A stretch of DNA of 64,000 nt from Pasteurella testudinis DSM 23072. GTDB lineage: Bacteria > Pseudomonadota > Gammaproteobacteria > Enterobacterales > Pasteurellaceae. The stretch lies in contig NZ_FWWV01000007.1 in assembly GCF_900176075.1 (NCBI RefSeq), positions 1 to 64,000 on the forward strand, in the 5' to 3' direction. Below, one piece after another: positions 28,155 to 39,335 of the stretch. Numbering within the stretch: the first letter of the stretch is position 1; the number at the start of each line of letters is the position of its first letter. A program made the translations under genes and the position numbers. The notes below the pieces were generated by a model. The model saw only the letters and a program-made list of their open reading frames with translations. It was not told the origin of the DNA and searched no databases.

Positions 28155-28367
28155 TTTGTGTGACCTGTTCCTTAAGTTGAGGATTGATAAAGTAGCCTAT
28201 GGATTTGCTATCCACACAAAACCGTAGTTTAGCATAGTATCGGCGGCGATTGCGCAAATAGTGTGAAAAAATCGACCGCACTTTTCAATTTCTATGTGAA
28301 ATCTAAGCGTAACTAGGCTAGAATAAGTTTTGTTTTCTTTTAGGACTATTATTGAGGATTGATTATT

Positions 28368-28607
28368 ATGTCTTTTGAGCTTCTTGAACAATTAGATGAA
28401 AAAATTAAACAAGCCGTTGAAACCATTCAATTACAACAGTTGGAAATTGAAGAATTGAAAGGCAAGCATGAACAAGTGCAAAACGAGCTGAATCATCTGC
28501 GCGGCGAACGTGATGCACTGGCAGGTGAAAATGATCATCTGAAAAATGAACACAACAACTGGCAAGAAAGACTGCGTTCTTTATTGGGCAAAATCGATAA
28601 CGTGTAA
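28368..28607 (+). CDS. zapB: Cell division protein ZapB
   Basis: 79-residue almost entirely coiled-coil protein that links the Z-ring, through ZapA, to MatP. It has SFELLEQLDEKIKQAVETI, LQQLEIEELKGK and the conserved tail NNWQERLRSLLGKIDNV. The ATG at 28368 has GAGGA nine bases upstream; an in-frame TTG at 28359 is less likely. Confidence 0.93.
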   Translation: MSFELLEQLDEKIKQAVETIQLQQLEIEELKGKHEQVQNELNHLRGERDALAGENDHLKNEHNNWQERLRSLLGKIDNV

Positions 28608-28640
28608 TTGATTTTTCCACCGGCTTTTTATCCGCCCGAC

Positions 28641-28670
28641 AAACCGAGTGTGACCGCACTCGGTTTTTTA
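28641..28670 (+). terminator. zapB terminator
   Basis: AAACCGAGTG (28641-28650) pairs with CACTCGGTTT (28657-28666), followed by a T run. Confidence 0.85.
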
Positions 28671-28945
28671 TCGCCTTCTTTTTTATTTGCCGATTGAACA
28701 CTCCATCACGAGCATTTATTTAATATCATAAAATAATGTGATCTATCCCTTGCTTTTTAACTTTTCCGATTGAATCTTATTCAGGCTTGTGCCAATCTTA
28801 CACAATAGGCACATTAAACACGTTAAAGTATAAAAAAGATAACATAACGTTATATTTTTTACTTAAATGTTAAATTCATTTGAAATTTCTTTCTTGGTAT
28901 TAAGTAAATGATTTGATATTTCAGATAATCGAAATGGAGATAGAT
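28671..28945 (+). promoter_or_regulatory. AT-rich region upstream of glgB
   Basis: Together with the zapB terminator this makes a gap of about 340 bp. A possible promoter is TAGGCA (28806-28811) with TATAAA (28829-28834) at 17 bp spacing. No clear CRP site, open frame or repeat was found. Confidence 0.4.
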
Positions 28946-31153
28946 ATGAGTGTTTTGGCAAATTCGGCAGCCGTAGATATGGCAACGATAGAAGCATTAT
29001 TGGGTGGCAGACATTCCGATCCCTTTGCGGTATTGGGCATGCACGAAACGGACAACGGTATTGAAGTGCGGGTGCTAATGCCGGATGCGTCGCGAGTTTC
29101 GATTATTGATAAAGAAAGCCAGCAAGAAATCGTTGAAATGGAGTGCTTGCATGAGGACGGTTTTTTTGCCGCCGTGATGCCGGACAGACATGATTTCTTT
29201 ACTTATCAATTGAACGTATTGTGGGGACACGAGAATCAAATTTTAGAAGATCCGTACCGCTTCCGCCCGATTTTGTCCGATTTGGACAATTGGCTGCTGG
29301 CGGAGGGAACCCACTACCGCCCTTATGAAAAATTGGGTGCACATTTCACCGAAATCGACGGCGTTGCCGGAGTGAATTTTATTTTGTGGGCGCCGAATGC
29401 CAAACGGGTTTCGGTGGTCGGTGATTTTAACTTCTGGGACGGGCGGCGCCACCCGATGCGTTTTCACCCTGAAAACGGCTTGTGGGAAATCTTTATTCCG
29501 AAAGTGACATTGGGCAGCCTATATAAATACGAATTGCTTGATGCCAACGAAACCTTACGTTTGAAAGCCGATCCTTATGCTTTCGCTTCTCAGCTCCGTC
29601 CGGACACCGCTTCGCAAATCAGCCCGTTGCCGGAGATTGTCGAGATGACCGAAGCGCGCAAAAAAGCCAATGCCTTTGACGCGCCGATTTCGATTTATGA
29701 GGTGCATTTGGGGTCATGGCGGCGTAATCTGGAAAATAATTTCTGGCTTAACTATGATGAAATTGCCGAGCAATTGATTCCTTATGTCAAAGCAATGGGC
29801 TTCACCCATATCGAGCTGATGCCGATTAACGAATTCCCGTTTGACGGCTCGTGGGGTTATCAACCGCTGGGACTTTATTCGCCGACCAGCCGTTTCGGCA
29901 ATCCGCAGCAACTGCGTTCCTTTATTCAAAAAGCCCATGATGCCGGAATTAATGTGATTTTGGATTGGGTGCCGGGGCATTTCCCAAGCGATACGCACGG
30001 GTTGGCGTATTTTGACGGTACCGCACTTTATGAACACGCCGATCCGCGCGAAGGCTATCATCAGGATTGGAACACGCTGATCTACAACTACGGCCGCAAC
30101 GAAGTGAAAAACTTCTTGGCAGGCAACGGGTTATATTGGCTGGAACGTTTCGGTATCGATGCGCTGCGGGTCGATGCAGTGGCATCGATGATCTACCGTG
30201 ACTACAGCCGCAAAGACGGCGAGTGGATTCCGAATCAATACGGCGGCCGTGAAAATTTGGAAGCGATCGACTTTTTAAAACACACCAACTATATCATCGG
30301 TAACGAAGTGGACGGCTGCATAGCGATTGCAGAAGAGTCGACCGCATTCCCGGGCATTACCAATCCGCCGGAAATGGGCGGTTTGGGCTTCCATTATAAA
30401 TGGAATATGGGCTGGATGAACGACACGCTGGCGTATATGAAACTCGATCCGGTTTACCGCCAACACCACCATAATCAACTCACTTTCGGTATGTTGTATA
30501 ACTACACCGAGAACTTTATTTTACCGCTTTCCCATGATGAAGTGGTGCACGGCAAAGGTTCGTTGTTGGATAAAATGCCGGGCGATGCGTGGCAGAAATT
30601 CGCTAACTTGCGTGCCTACTACGGTTACATGTGGGGGCATCCGGGCAAAAAACTGTTGTTTATGGGGGCGGAATTTGCGCAAGGGCGCGAATGGGATTAT
30701 CAGGAAAGTCTGGACTGGTTCCTGCTGGACGACAATAACGGCGGCGGCTGGCATAGCGGCGTGCAGAACTTGGTCAAAGATTTGAACCATTTTTATCAAC
30801 GTACGCCTGCCATGCACCAGTTGGATTTTGATCCGCAAGGCTTTGAATGGTTGGTGGTCGATGATTATCAAAATTCAGTGTTTGCCTTTGCGCGTAAAGA
30901 CAGGGAAGGCAATGAAGTGGTGGTGATCAGTAATTTTACTCCGGTGCCGCGCGAAAATTACCGTATCGGTGTCAATCACGCCGGCGTTTATGCCGAAGTG
31001 CTAAATACCGATTCGGAATACTATCGCGGTTCGAATGTCGGCAACGGTGGTGTGATTATGACGGAAGAGATTGTCTGCCATAACAAAGCGCAGTCGCTGG
31101 TATTAACCATTCCGCCACTGGCAACGATTTATTTGCAACGCCAAGCATCATAG
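28946..31153 (+). CDS. glgB: 1,4-alpha-glucan branching enzyme
   Basis: Forms alpha-1,6 branches in glycogen. 735 residues from the ATG at 28946 (GGAGA upstream). An N-terminal CBM48/E-set region ([30 protein letters not shown]) is followed by a GH13 barrel with FRVDA-type nucleophile region [18 protein letters not shown], and [15 protein letters not shown]. First gene of glgB-X-C-A-P. Confidence 0.96.
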   Translation: MSVLANSAAVDMATIEALLGGRHSDPFAVLGMHETDNGIEVRVLMPDASRVSIIDKESQQEIVEMECLHEDGFFAAVMPDRHDFFTYQLNVLWGHENQILEDPYRFRPILSDLDNWLLAEGTHYRPYEKLGAHFTEIDGVAGVNFILWAPNAKRVSVVGDFNFWDGRRHPMRFHPENGLWEIFIPKVTLGSLYKYELLDANETLRLKADPYAFASQLRPDTASQISPLPEIVEMTEARKKANAFDAPISIYEVHLGSWRRNLENNFWLNYDEIAEQLIPYVKAMGFTHIELMPINEFPFDGSWGYQPLGLYSPTSRFGNPQQLRSFIQKAHDAGINVILDWVPGHFPSDTHGLAYFDGTALYEHADPREGYHQDWNTLIYNYGRNEVKNFLAGNGLYWLERFGIDALRVDAVASMIYRDYSRKDGEWIPNQYGGRENLEAIDFLKHTNYIIGNEVDGCIAIAEESTAFPGITNPPEMGGLGFHYKWNMGWMNDTLAYMKLDPVYRQHHHNQLTFGMLYNYTENFILPLSHDEVVHGKGSLLDKMPGDAWQKFANLRAYYGYMWGHPGKKLLFMGAEFAQGREWDYQESLDWFLLDDNNGGGWHSGVQNLVKDLNHFYQRTPAMHQLDFDPQGFEWLVVDDYQNSVFAFARKDREGNEVVVISNFTPVPRENYRIGVNHAGVYAEVLNTDSEYYRGSNVGNGGVIMTEEIVCHNKAQSLVLTIPPLATIYLQRQAS

Positions 31154-31202
31154 GATTTTTGTAGTTAAGGCGGATTGTATTTAAAGAAAGGTTGTCGGTA
31201 GT

Positions 31203-33191
31203 ATGATTGGTAGAGTGAGAAGCGGAATGACACAGCCATTGGGAGCCTCGATCGCTGAAATTGACGGGGTAAGCGGAGTGAATTTTGCCGTGTTTTCCGA
31301 ACACGCCGCATTGATAGAGCTGTGCTTGTTTTCTTACAGCGGCAAAGAGCACCGTTTCAAAATGGTGAAAGGGCAAGATCATATCTGGACCTTGTGGTTG
31401 GCAGGTGTCGAAGCCGGCATTAAATACGGGTTCCGTGCGCACGGCGCAAGTAAACCGCACTTGGGTATCCATTTTAATCCGCACAAACTGATGTTGGATC
31501 CCTACGCCAAAGCGGTGGACGGCAAACCAAGCTACCAAACGGATCAACAGTTGATGATGTTTGATTTCGGCAATGATCTCGATAACCATGCGTTGGCGCC
31601 GAAAGCCATCGTGACGGCAGACGATTTTGATTGGCAAGACGATCAAGCGCCGAACTACAGCTGGGCGCAAACCATTATTTACGAATTGCACGTTAAAGGC
31701 TTCAGCCAGCTTAATCCGGCGATTCCGCCGCAACTGCGCGGCAGCTACGCCGCGCTATCGCACCCTGCTTCGCTGGATTACCTGAAACAATTGGGCGTGA
31801 CCGCACTTGAGCTGATGCCGGTGGCGTTTCATGCCGACGAGCTGCATTTGCAGCGGCGCGGACTGTCAAACTATTGGGGCTACAACCTGTTAGCGCCGTT
31901 TGCGGTGGATAACCGCTATTGGTCGGGACGGGCAGGCACTACGCCGGCAAGCGAATTTAAGCAAACCGTCAAAACGCTGCACCAAGCCGGATTCGAAGTG
32001 ATTTTGGACGTGGTTTTCAACCACACCGCCGATTCGGATCTGAGCCAACCGACGCTCAGTCTGCGCGGACTGGACAATGCAAACTATTATTGGCTGACTG
32101 AAAATGGCGAATATCACAATTGGAGCGGCTGTGGCAACGCACTAAACCTGAGCAATGGCAATACCTTGCAGTGGGTGCACGACTGCCTGCGTTATTGGGT
32201 GCAAGAATTTCATGTGGACGGTTTCCGCTTTGATCTGGCGACCATTATCGGGCGTGAACCGCACTTTAACCGCCATGCGCAAATTTTCCAACGCATTGCC
32301 GCCGATCCGCTGTTAAAAGATAAAAAATATATCGCCGAACCTTGGGACATCGGTTGGGGCGGCTATCAATTAGGCAATTTCCCCGACTATTTCGCCGAAT
32401 GGAATGACCGTTTCCGTGATGATATGCGCCGTTTTTGGTTGCATTATCAAGGCAATATGGGGCTGTTTGCCCAGCGTTTCAGTGCCTCGGCGGCAATTTT
32501 TCAGCATGATCAAAAACGCCCGAGCGCATCGATTAATTATATCTGTTCCCATGACGGATTCACCTTGCATGATCTGCTGACCTATCAGCACAAACATAAT
32601 CAGGCGAACGGCGAGGACAATCGTGACGGACACGGGGAAAATTACAACAACAATTTCGGCATCGAAGGCGAAACCGAACAACCCGAGGTGACACGGCAGC
32701 GCCACGCCGCCGCACGCGCGCTGTTGGCGACCGCACTTTTGGCGAAAGGTACGCCGATGCTGCTGGCAGGCGACGAATTCGGGCATTCCCAACGGGGAAA
32801 TAATAATGCCTATTGTCAGGACAATGAAATAACGTGGATAGATTGGACACAACAAGATCAGCAACTATTGGCTTATAGCCGGGCAATTATCCAGATACGC
32901 AAACAGATTACCGCACTTTCCGTGCACGATGATTGGTGGAATGAAGATCATGTGCAGTGGTTAAATCAGCAAGGACAGGCGATGAATATCGCCGATTGGG
33001 AAGACGGCGGCAGCGCCGGTTTCCAAATTTTGTTGGATAAACAGTGGCTGCTGTTGGTGAACCGCAGTGGGAGTGGACAGGATTTCCAATTGCCGCAAGG
33101 CGAATGGAACAGTATTCCGCAACAGGACGTTGTATCGGACGGTAAATATTTGAAGGTCGAAAAAACAGGTCTTTATATCTTTTATCGCTAG
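31203..33191 (+). CDS. glgX: Glycogen debranching enzyme GlgX
   Basis: GH13 isoamylase-type enzyme cutting alpha-1,6 branches of phosphorylase limit dextrin. 662 residues (E. coli 657). CBM48 start GVNFAVFSEHA, NYWGYNLLAPFA, VVFNHTADSD, VDGFRFDLATIIGRE (nucleophile Asp) and YICSHDGFTLHDL are present. It starts 49 bp after glgB; ATG at 31227 (MTQPLGAS) is an alternative start. Confidence 0.95.
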   Translation: MIGRVRSGMTQPLGASIAEIDGVSGVNFAVFSEHAALIELCLFSYSGKEHRFKMVKGQDHIWTLWLAGVEAGIKYGFRAHGASKPHLGIHFNPHKLMLDPYAKAVDGKPSYQTDQQLMMFDFGNDLDNHALAPKAIVTADDFDWQDDQAPNYSWAQTIIYELHVKGFSQLNPAIPPQLRGSYAALSHPASLDYLKQLGVTALELMPVAFHADELHLQRRGLSNYWGYNLLAPFAVDNRYWSGRAGTTPASEFKQTVKTLHQAGFEVILDVVFNHTADSDLSQPTLSLRGLDNANYYWLTENGEYHNWSGCGNALNLSNGNTLQWVHDCLRYWVQEFHVDGFRFDLATIIGREPHFNRHAQIFQRIAADPLLKDKKYIAEPWDIGWGGYQLGNFPDYFAEWNDRFRDDMRRFWLHYQGNMGLFAQRFSASAAIFQHDQKRPSASINYICSHDGFTLHDLLTYQHKHNQANGEDNRDGHGENYNNNFGIEGETEQPEVTRQRHAAARALLATALLAKGTPMLLAGDEFGHSQRGNNNAYCQDNEITWIDWTQQDQQLLAYSRAIIQIRKQITALSVHDDWWNEDHVQWLNQQGQAMNIADWEDGGSAGFQILLDKQWLLLVNRSGSGQDFQLPQGEWNSIPQQDVVSDGKYLKVEKTGLYIFYR

Positions 33192-33278
33192 GGTCTACCG
33201 CCTGCGTTTATTGCTAAGCGCCGGCGGTACGCCTGATGGTATTACATTTTATTTCAGCGTTTACACAAGGGGAAAATT

Positions 33279-34601
33279 ATGGACGAAATTTTAAAAAACT
33301 CACCGAGTATGTTGCGGATAACTGATGACACCTTAGTGCTGATCTTAGCCGGCGGGCGTGGTTCCCGACTGTACGAACTGACCGATAAACGGGCGAAACC
33401 GGCGGTTTATTTTGGTGGTTCTTGCCGGATTATCGATTTTGCCTTATCCAACTGTATCAATTCCAACCTGAATCGTATCGGCGTGGTGACGCAATATATG
33501 GCGCATTCATTATTACGCCATTTGCAGCACAGCTGGTCGTTTCTGCCGCGTGAAAGAAACGAGTTTGTCGATATGTTGCCGGCACGCCAACAGTTGGACG
33601 ACAGCACTTGGTATCGCGGTACGGCGGATGCGGTTTATCAAAACTGCGATATCATGAAAGGGCATTACAAACCGAAATATGTGTTGATTTTAGCCGGTGA
33701 TCATATTTATAAAATGAATTATGCGCAAATGTTGCTTGATCACGTTTCCAGCGGCGCGAAATGTACGGTCGGTTGTATCGAAGTGGAAAAAGAAAAAGCC
33801 TCCGAATTTGGCGTTATGGCTGTGAACGAAAATTTGCAAGTGACCGATTTTATTGAAAAACCGAAAAATCCGCCGACCATGAAAGGCAAACCGGATACCT
33901 CGCTGGCGTCCATGGGGATTTATGTGTTCGATGCGGACTATCTGTATGATATTTTGGATCGGGAATTTGCTAAGCCGGAATCCACCCATGATTTCGGTAA
34001 AGACATTATTCCGCAATCGTTGAAAGAGGGCGTGCTGTATGCGCACCCGTTCAGCCGCTCTTGCATGGGGCGCAATCCGCAGGGTGAGATTTACTGGCGT
34101 GATGTGGGAACGATTGATGCGTTGTGGGAAGCCAATATTGACTTGGTGACCGAACATCCGCAGCTGGACATTTTCGATCAGCGTTGGCCGATTCGTTCCA
34201 CGCCGAAGCAGACATTCCCGTCCAAATTCTTCTATAAGTATTTGCGTAAAACCAGAGCGCTGGATAATTCGTTGGTCGGCGGCGGTTGTATTATCACCGA
34301 TGCGGTGATCAGTAACTCGGTGCTGTTCGATCATGTGGTCGCCAAAGAAGGTTCGCAAGTGGAATATTCGGTGGTGCTGCCGGAGGTGACGATCGGTAAA
34401 GATGCCGTGATCAAACGTGCGATTGTCGACCGTCACTGCCAGATTCCGGACGGCATGCAGATCGGTGTGGATCTGGATTTAGATGCCAAACGCTTCAGGG
34501 TCAGTAAGGGCGGTGTGGTGTTGGTTACCTCCAGAATGCTGAACGCATTAAAAAAAGAAGCCGAAGAATCAGAGAAGAAAGGCTATAAAGCCGAACCATA
34601 A
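33279..34601 (+). CDS. glgC: Glucose-1-phosphate adenylyltransferase
   Basis: Makes ADP-glucose, the committed step of glycogen synthesis. 440 residues. Nucleotidyltransferase domain LAGGRGSRLYELTDKRAKPA, STWYRGTADAVYQN, LAGDHIYKMNY and FIEKPKNPP; C-terminal left-handed beta-helix (VGGGCIITDAVISNSVLFD). Allosteric control by fructose-1,6-bisphosphate and AMP is known for the family. Confidence 0.96.
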   Translation: MDEILKNSPSMLRITDDTLVLILAGGRGSRLYELTDKRAKPAVYFGGSCRIIDFALSNCINSNLNRIGVVTQYMAHSLLRHLQHSWSFLPRERNEFVDMLPARQQLDDSTWYRGTADAVYQNCDIMKGHYKPKYVLILAGDHIYKMNYAQMLLDHVSSGAKCTVGCIEVEKEKASEFGVMAVNENLQVTDFIEKPKNPPTMKGKPDTSLASMGIYVFDADYLYDILDREFAKPESTHDFGKDIIPQSLKEGVLYAHPFSRSCMGRNPQGEIYWRDVGTIDALWEANIDLVTEHPQLDIFDQRWPIRSTPKQTFPSKFFYKYLRKTRALDNSLVGGGCIITDAVISNSVLFDHVVAKEGSQVEYSVVLPEVTIGKDAVIKRAIVDRHCQIPDGMQIGVDLDLDAKRFRVSKGGVVLVTSRMLNALKKEAEESEKKGYKAEP

Positions 34602-34609
34602 CAGTGAAT

Positions 34610-34657
34610 AATCGTTTCTTTCATAATGCGGACAGTATGTCAGAAACGATTTTTTTA
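34610..34657 (+). terminator. Terminator-like hairpin between glgC and glgA
   Basis: AATCGTTTCT (34610-34619) pairs with AGAAACGATT (34642-34651) and is followed by TTTTTA. It stands inside the operon 8 bp after glgC and could lower expression of glgA and glgP or mark a processing site. Confidence 0.65.
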
Positions 34658-34718
34658 TGCTGTAGCAAATCAGCTCGAAATCGACTACAGACAGGAACAA
34701 ATACATAGGAACAATACA

Positions 34719-36155
34719 ATGAAAGTCTTACACGTTTGCGCGGAACTCTATCCTTTATTGAAAACCGGCGGTTTGGCGGATGTTACCGGCGCTTTGCCTT
34801 TTGCCCAACAGCAAAACGGTGATGATGTTCGAGTTCTGCTGCCGGCATTTCCGGCAGTGGTCAATGGGTTGCCGCTATCCGCTGTGGTCGGTGTTTTTGA
34901 TACTTTTGCCGGCAGTGTCACGTTGCGTTACACCGAATATCAGGGCTTGGGTATTTATTTGATTGACGCACCGCACTTGTATCAACGCGAGGGCAATCCT
35001 TATCATGATCAGTGGTATAACGACTATGCCGATAACTATCTGCGTTTTGCGCTGTTAGGGTGGTTCGGAGCCGAGCTGGGTGCAGGGCTCGACAGTTGGT
35101 GGAAAGCAGACGTGGTGCATGCGCACGATTGGCACGCCGGCTTGGCGTGTGCCTATTTGCAGGCGAAAGGCCGTCCGGCAAAATCGGTGTTCACGATTCA
35201 CAACTTGGCTTATCAAGGGCAGTTTAATTATCGGCATATGTTTGAAATCGGCTTGCCGCCGGAGATGTTCGCTGTGGACGGTGTTGAACTGAACGGGCAA
35301 ATTTCTTATTTAAAAGCCGGTTTGTATTACGCCGATCATGTTACGGCGGTCAGCCCGACTTATGCCCAAGAAATCACCACGGCAGAATATGCTTACGGTT
35401 TGCAAGGTTTGTTGACCACCTTGCAACAACAGCAAAAGCTCAGCGGCGTTTTAAACGGGGTGGATTATCAAATCTGGAATCCGGAATTGGACGGCCATTT
35501 GCCGGCGACCTATAAACTGAAAGGTATGACCGGCAAAAGCAAATGCAAACTGGAATTGCAACAAGCATTTGGTTTGCCGCAAGACAAAAACGCGTTGCTG
35601 TTTGTGATGGTGACCCGCTTGACCGCACAAAAAGGCGTTGATTTATTGTTGCAAGCCTTGCCGCAGGTGTTAAAAGAGGGCGTGCAGTTTATTCTGCTCG
35701 GTTCCGGCGACAGCCAATACGAACAGGCGTTTTCACAACTGGAATTACAGTATCCGCAGCAAGTGAGTGTCGAAATCGGTTATAACGAAAAATTGTCGCA
35801 CTTGATCATCGCCGGTGGCGATGTGATTTTGGTGCCGAGCCGTTTTGAACCTTGTGGCTTAACCCAGTTATATGGGTTAAAATACGGCACGCTGCCGTTA
35901 GTCCGCGCTACGGGCGGATTGGCGGATACGGTTGTGGACAGTCGTAAAGAAAATCTTAAAGATCGAACGGCAACAGGGTTTGTCTTTAATAATGCGAATG
36001 TGGAACAGTTAGTCGCTGCGTTTGAACGGGCCGAAGTACTATGGCGTGCCAAGCCGCAATGGTATAAAGTTCGCATTAATGCCATGGAGGCCGATTTCAG
36101 CTGGCGCCTGGCCGCTGAAAAGTATTCAGTTATTTATCAAAGTTTGTTTAACTGA
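34719..36155 (+). CDS. glgA: Glycogen synthase
   Basis: Transfers glucose from ADP-glucose to the glycogen chain (GT5). 478 residues from the ATG at 34719 with AGGA upstream; an open frame from 34626 runs over the hairpin and is not coding. ADP-binding KTGGLADV (15-22), AHDWHAGLACAY, and the C-terminal VPSRFEPCGLTQLYGLKYG are diagnostic. Confidence 0.96.
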   Translation: MKVLHVCAELYPLLKTGGLADVTGALPFAQQQNGDDVRVLLPAFPAVVNGLPLSAVVGVFDTFAGSVTLRYTEYQGLGIYLIDAPHLYQREGNPYHDQWYNDYADNYLRFALLGWFGAELGAGLDSWWKADVVHAHDWHAGLACAYLQAKGRPAKSVFTIHNLAYQGQFNYRHMFEIGLPPEMFAVDGVELNGQISYLKAGLYYADHVTAVSPTYAQEITTAEYAYGLQGLLTTLQQQQKLSGVLNGVDYQIWNPELDGHLPATYKLKGMTGKSKCKLELQQAFGLPQDKNALLFVMVTRLTAQKGVDLLLQALPQVLKEGVQFILLGSGDSQYEQAFSQLELQYPQQVSVEIGYNEKLSHLIIAGGDVILVPSRFEPCGLTQLYGLKYGTLPLVRATGGLADTVVDSRKENLKDRTATGFVFNNANVEQLVAAFERAEVLWRAKPQWYKVRINAMEADFSWRLAAEKYSVIYQSLFN

Positions 36156-36193
36156 GACGATTTACTCAATGTTAATTAAGGAAATTTGATCTA

Positions 36194-38629
36194 ATGAGCA
36201 ATACCATTTTGCACCATTCCCCTTTATCGAACGTCGAAGGTGTTAAAAACGCGATTGTACAAAAATTAATTTTTTCAATCGGCCGTGATCCGGGTGTTGC
36301 CAGTCAGCGCGACTGGCTGAATGCGACGTTATTGGCGGTTCGTGACCTGGTTTCGGAAAGTTGGCTGAAAACACAAAGAGCGACCCAATCGCAAAACTGC
36401 CGTCGTGTCTATTACCTTTCCATGGAGTTTTTAATGGGACGCACCCTGTCCAATGCGATGTTGGCCGAAGGGGTTTATGATGTCGTACATGAAGCCTTGG
36501 AGCAATTGGGGCTGGATTTGGAAGAGGTGATTGAAAAAGAGGTCGATCCGGGATTGGGTAACGGTGGTTTGGGGCGTTTGGCTGCCTGTTTTCTGGACTC
36601 CATCGCCACGCTGAACTATCCGGGCATGGGTTACGGTATTCGCTATGAGTATGGCATGTTCCGTCAGAAAATCGTTGACGGCCAGCAGGTTGAGCGCCCT
36701 GACGCTTGGTTGGAAAAAGGCGTGCCGTGGGAATTTATCCGCCCGACCAAACGTTACAAAGTGGAATTCGGCGGACGGATCTATTTCGAAGGCGACAAAT
36801 GCCGCTGGGTTGATACTTCGCAAATCGTGGCTTTGGGCTATGATCAAATTATTCCGGGCTATGAAACCAATATGGCAAACAGCCTGCGTTTGTGGTCTGC
36901 CCATGCCGGCGATGTGTTCGATTTGAGCCAATTTAACCGTGGCGACTATTTTGCGGCGATGGAGCGTCAAAACAGCTCTGAAAACGTATCGCGCGTGCTC
37001 TATCCGGACGATTCGACTTATGCCGGCCGCGAGTTGCGTCTGCGTCAGGAATACTTCTTGGTGTCCGCTTCGTTGCAGGATATTTTGAACCGCCACAGAT
37101 GGGAACACAAAACCCTGTCCAATCTGGCGGACAAAGTGGCGATTCACTTGAACGATACCCACCCAGTGCTGGCGATTCCGGAACTGATGCGAATCTTGAT
37201 CGACAAAGAGGAATTCAGCTGGAATAAAGCTTGGGAAATCACACGCAAAGTATTCTCCTACACCAACCACACTTTGATGAGCGAAGCGCTGGAAACTTGG
37301 CCGGTCGATATGATGGGGGCGATTTTACCGCGTCATTTACAGCTTATCCTAGAAATTAACGAAAACTTCCTCAACAGTATCAAAGCGTATACGGAGAAAG
37401 ATCCGGATTTGATTCGCCGTATTTCGTTAATTGACGAAAACGACGGGCGCAAAGTACGCATGGCGTGGCTGGCGGTGGTGGCTTCACACAAAATCAACGG
37501 TGTGGCAAAACTGCACTCCGACTTGATGGTGAAATCCATTTTTGCCGATTTTGCCAAAATTTATCCGGAGCGCTTCTGCAACATGACTAACGGTATTACA
37601 CCGCGCCGTTGGATTGGCGTGGCTAATCCGAGCCTGTCGGCGGTATTCGATAAATATATCGGCAAAGCGTGGCGCAAAGACTTAAGTGATTTGGAACAGC
37701 TGAAACAATATGCCGACTTCCCGAAATTCATGCAGGAAGTGCGCGACGTGAAAAAAGCCAACAAAGTCAAATTGGCGAACTACATTGCGCGTAACTTGAA
37801 TATCGTGGTCAATCCCGATGCGTTGTTTGACGTGCAAATCAAACGTATTCACGAATATAAACGCCAGCATTTGAACTTGTTGCATATTATCAGCCGCTAT
37901 AATGCTATTCTGCGCAATCCGGAAAAAGACTGGACGCCGCGTGTGTTTATCATCGCCGGTAAAGCCGCTTCTGCGTATTATGCCGCCAAACAGATTATCC
38001 GTTTGATCAATGATGTCGCCAAAGTGATCAACAACGATATGCGGGTACACGATAAGCTGAAACTGGTGTTTATTCCGAATTACAGCGTCAGCCTTGCCCA
38101 GTTGATTATTCCGGCGGCCGATGTTTCCGAACAGATTTCTTTGGCGGGAACGGAAGCTTCAGGCACCAGTAATATGAAATTTGCGTTGAACGGCGCTCTG
38201 ACTGTCGGTACGTTGGACGGCGCCAATGTAGAAATTCTGCAAAATGTCGGCGAAGAGAATATTTTTATCTTCGGCAACACGGTGGAACAAGTGGAAGCGC
38301 TGCGCCACAAAGGCTATCAGCCGTCGGCATATTACGAAAACGATGCGCAATTGCGTGAAGCGTTACAGCAAATCACCGGCGGCGTGTTTAGTCCGGAAGA
38401 GCCGGGACGTTACCAGTCCTTCTCGCCGTTAAGCGATTATTATCAGGCTTTTGCCGACTTCCGCAGCTATGTCGAGGCGCAAAATGAAGTGGATAAGGTT
38501 TATAAAGATCAAAATTTATGGGTGGCCAAAGCGATCCAGAATATTGTCAATATGAGCTATTTCTCCTCCGACCGCACGATTAAAGAGTATGCCGAGCAGA
38601 TCTGGCACTTGGAACCGGTGAAATTGTAA
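36194..38629 (+). CDS. glgP: Glycogen/maltodextrin phosphorylase
   Basis: GT35 phosphorylase releasing glucose-1-phosphate. 811 residues (E. coli GlgP 815). [52 protein letters not shown] and the PLP-site block [18 protein letters not shown] are present. Last gene of the operon, 38 bp after glgA. Confidence 0.96.
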   Translation: MSNTILHHSPLSNVEGVKNAIVQKLIFSIGRDPGVASQRDWLNATLLAVRDLVSESWLKTQRATQSQNCRRVYYLSMEFLMGRTLSNAMLAEGVYDVVHEALEQLGLDLEEVIEKEVDPGLGNGGLGRLAACFLDSIATLNYPGMGYGIRYEYGMFRQKIVDGQQVERPDAWLEKGVPWEFIRPTKRYKVEFGGRIYFEGDKCRWVDTSQIVALGYDQIIPGYETNMANSLRLWSAHAGDVFDLSQFNRGDYFAAMERQNSSENVSRVLYPDDSTYAGRELRLRQEYFLVSASLQDILNRHRWEHKTLSNLADKVAIHLNDTHPVLAIPELMRILIDKEEFSWNKAWEITRKVFSYTNHTLMSEALETWPVDMMGAILPRHLQLILEINENFLNSIKAYTEKDPDLIRRISLIDENDGRKVRMAWLAVVASHKINGVAKLHSDLMVKSIFADFAKIYPERFCNMTNGITPRRWIGVANPSLSAVFDKYIGKAWRKDLSDLEQLKQYADFPKFMQEVRDVKKANKVKLANYIARNLNIVVNPDALFDVQIKRIHEYKRQHLNLLHIISRYNAILRNPEKDWTPRVFIIAGKAASAYYAAKQIIRLINDVAKVINNDMRVHDKLKLVFIPNYSVSLAQLIIPAADVSEQISLAGTEASGTSNMKFALNGALTVGTLDGANVEILQNVGEENIFIFGNTVEQVEALRHKGYQPSAYYENDAQLREALQQITGGVFSPEEPGRYQSFSPLSDYYQAFADFRSYVEAQNEVDKVYKDQNLWVAKAIQNIVNMSYFSSDRTIKEYAEQIWHLEPVKL

Positions 38630-38649
38630 TCTTCAATTCGCAAATGGAC

Positions 38650-38680
38650 AACCCGTTATCTGGTGATAACGGGTTTTTTG
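38650..38680. terminator. Terminator of the glg operon
   Basis: AACCCGTTATC (38650-38660) pairs with GATAACGGGTT (38665-38675) with a TGGT loop and a T run. It ends the operon 20 bp after glgP. Confidence 0.9.
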
Positions 38681-38681
38681 T

Positions 38682-39254
38682 TTACTGCTTTTGGTAATAG
38701 GCGTTAAACGAGGCTGTGCCGATGGTATGCGCATTCACCAGAAAACCGGCAAGTGCGGTGGTGGTGTTTTGATCGACATCGAGTTTTTCCACATTCAAAG
38801 CGTGTACGGTAAAAATATAGCGGTGGGCTGCATCACCGGTAGGCGGACAAACACCGCCCCAGCCGTGATAGCCGTAGTCGGTTCTTAGCTGAAACGCCCC
38901 TTGCGGCAAATTGGCGTTATCCGCCGCACCGGCATTCGGCGCTAAACGCTCAACGGTTTGCGGAATGTTGACTACATACCAATGCCAGAAACCGGAACCG
39001 GTCGGCGCATCGGGATCATACACTGAAACGGCAAAACTTTTTGTGCCCTGCGGCGCATTTTTCCAGTGCAGTTCCGGCGATTGGTTTTCGCCGTGACAGC
39101 CGAAACCGTTAAATTCAAAATAGCTTGCAAGCGTACTTTCCGCCTGAATCTGCGGGCTGGCTAATTGAAAAGTGCGGTTTGCCTGCGCCGCAACTGCGAC
39201 CACACTTAAGCTGATACCGACTGCCAAGCCGGAGACGATTTGTTTTATATTCAT
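38682..39254 (-). CDS. Exported YbhB/YbcL-type PEBP protein (Raf kinase inhibitor-like)
   Basis: 190 residues from the ATG at 39254 with AAGGG upstream. A Sec signal (about 1-26, ending AQA) is followed by a phosphatidylethanolamine-binding-protein fold: GENQSPELHW, SVYDPDAPTGSGFWHW and YGYHGWGGVCPPTGD. Bacterial relatives are periplasmic; function is mostly unknown. An AraC-family regulator lies directly upstream on the same strand, so the two may form a regulated pair. Confidence 0.85.
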   Translation of the reverse strand: MNIKQIVSGLAVGISLSVVAVAAQANRTFQLASPQIQAESTLASYFEFNGFGCHGENQSPELHWKNAPQGTKSFAVSVYDPDAPTGSGFWHWYVVNIPQTVERLAPNAGAADNANLPQGAFQLRTDYGYHGWGGVCPPTGDAAHRYIFTVHALNVEKLDVDQNTTTALAGFLVNAHTIGTASFNAYYQKQ

Positions 39255-39335
39255 ATTAAAACCCTTATATTGCTGAAGAAAGGGGAGTATTGTGCCGCAA
39301 GCGAACGGCACGCACTATCCGTTTCAGCTCAAGGT

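Noticed and set aside
28359-28367. Longer ZapB start at TTG 28359
   Set aside because: The ATG at 28368 has better spacing to GAGGA and matches the family start.
33192-33278. TACCGCC...GGCGGTA inverted repeat between glgX and glgC as a terminator
   Set aside because: No T run follows and the loop is long; it may be nothing.
34626-34718. N-terminal extension of glgA
   Set aside because: It covers the hairpin and T run; GlgA proteins start MKVLHV.
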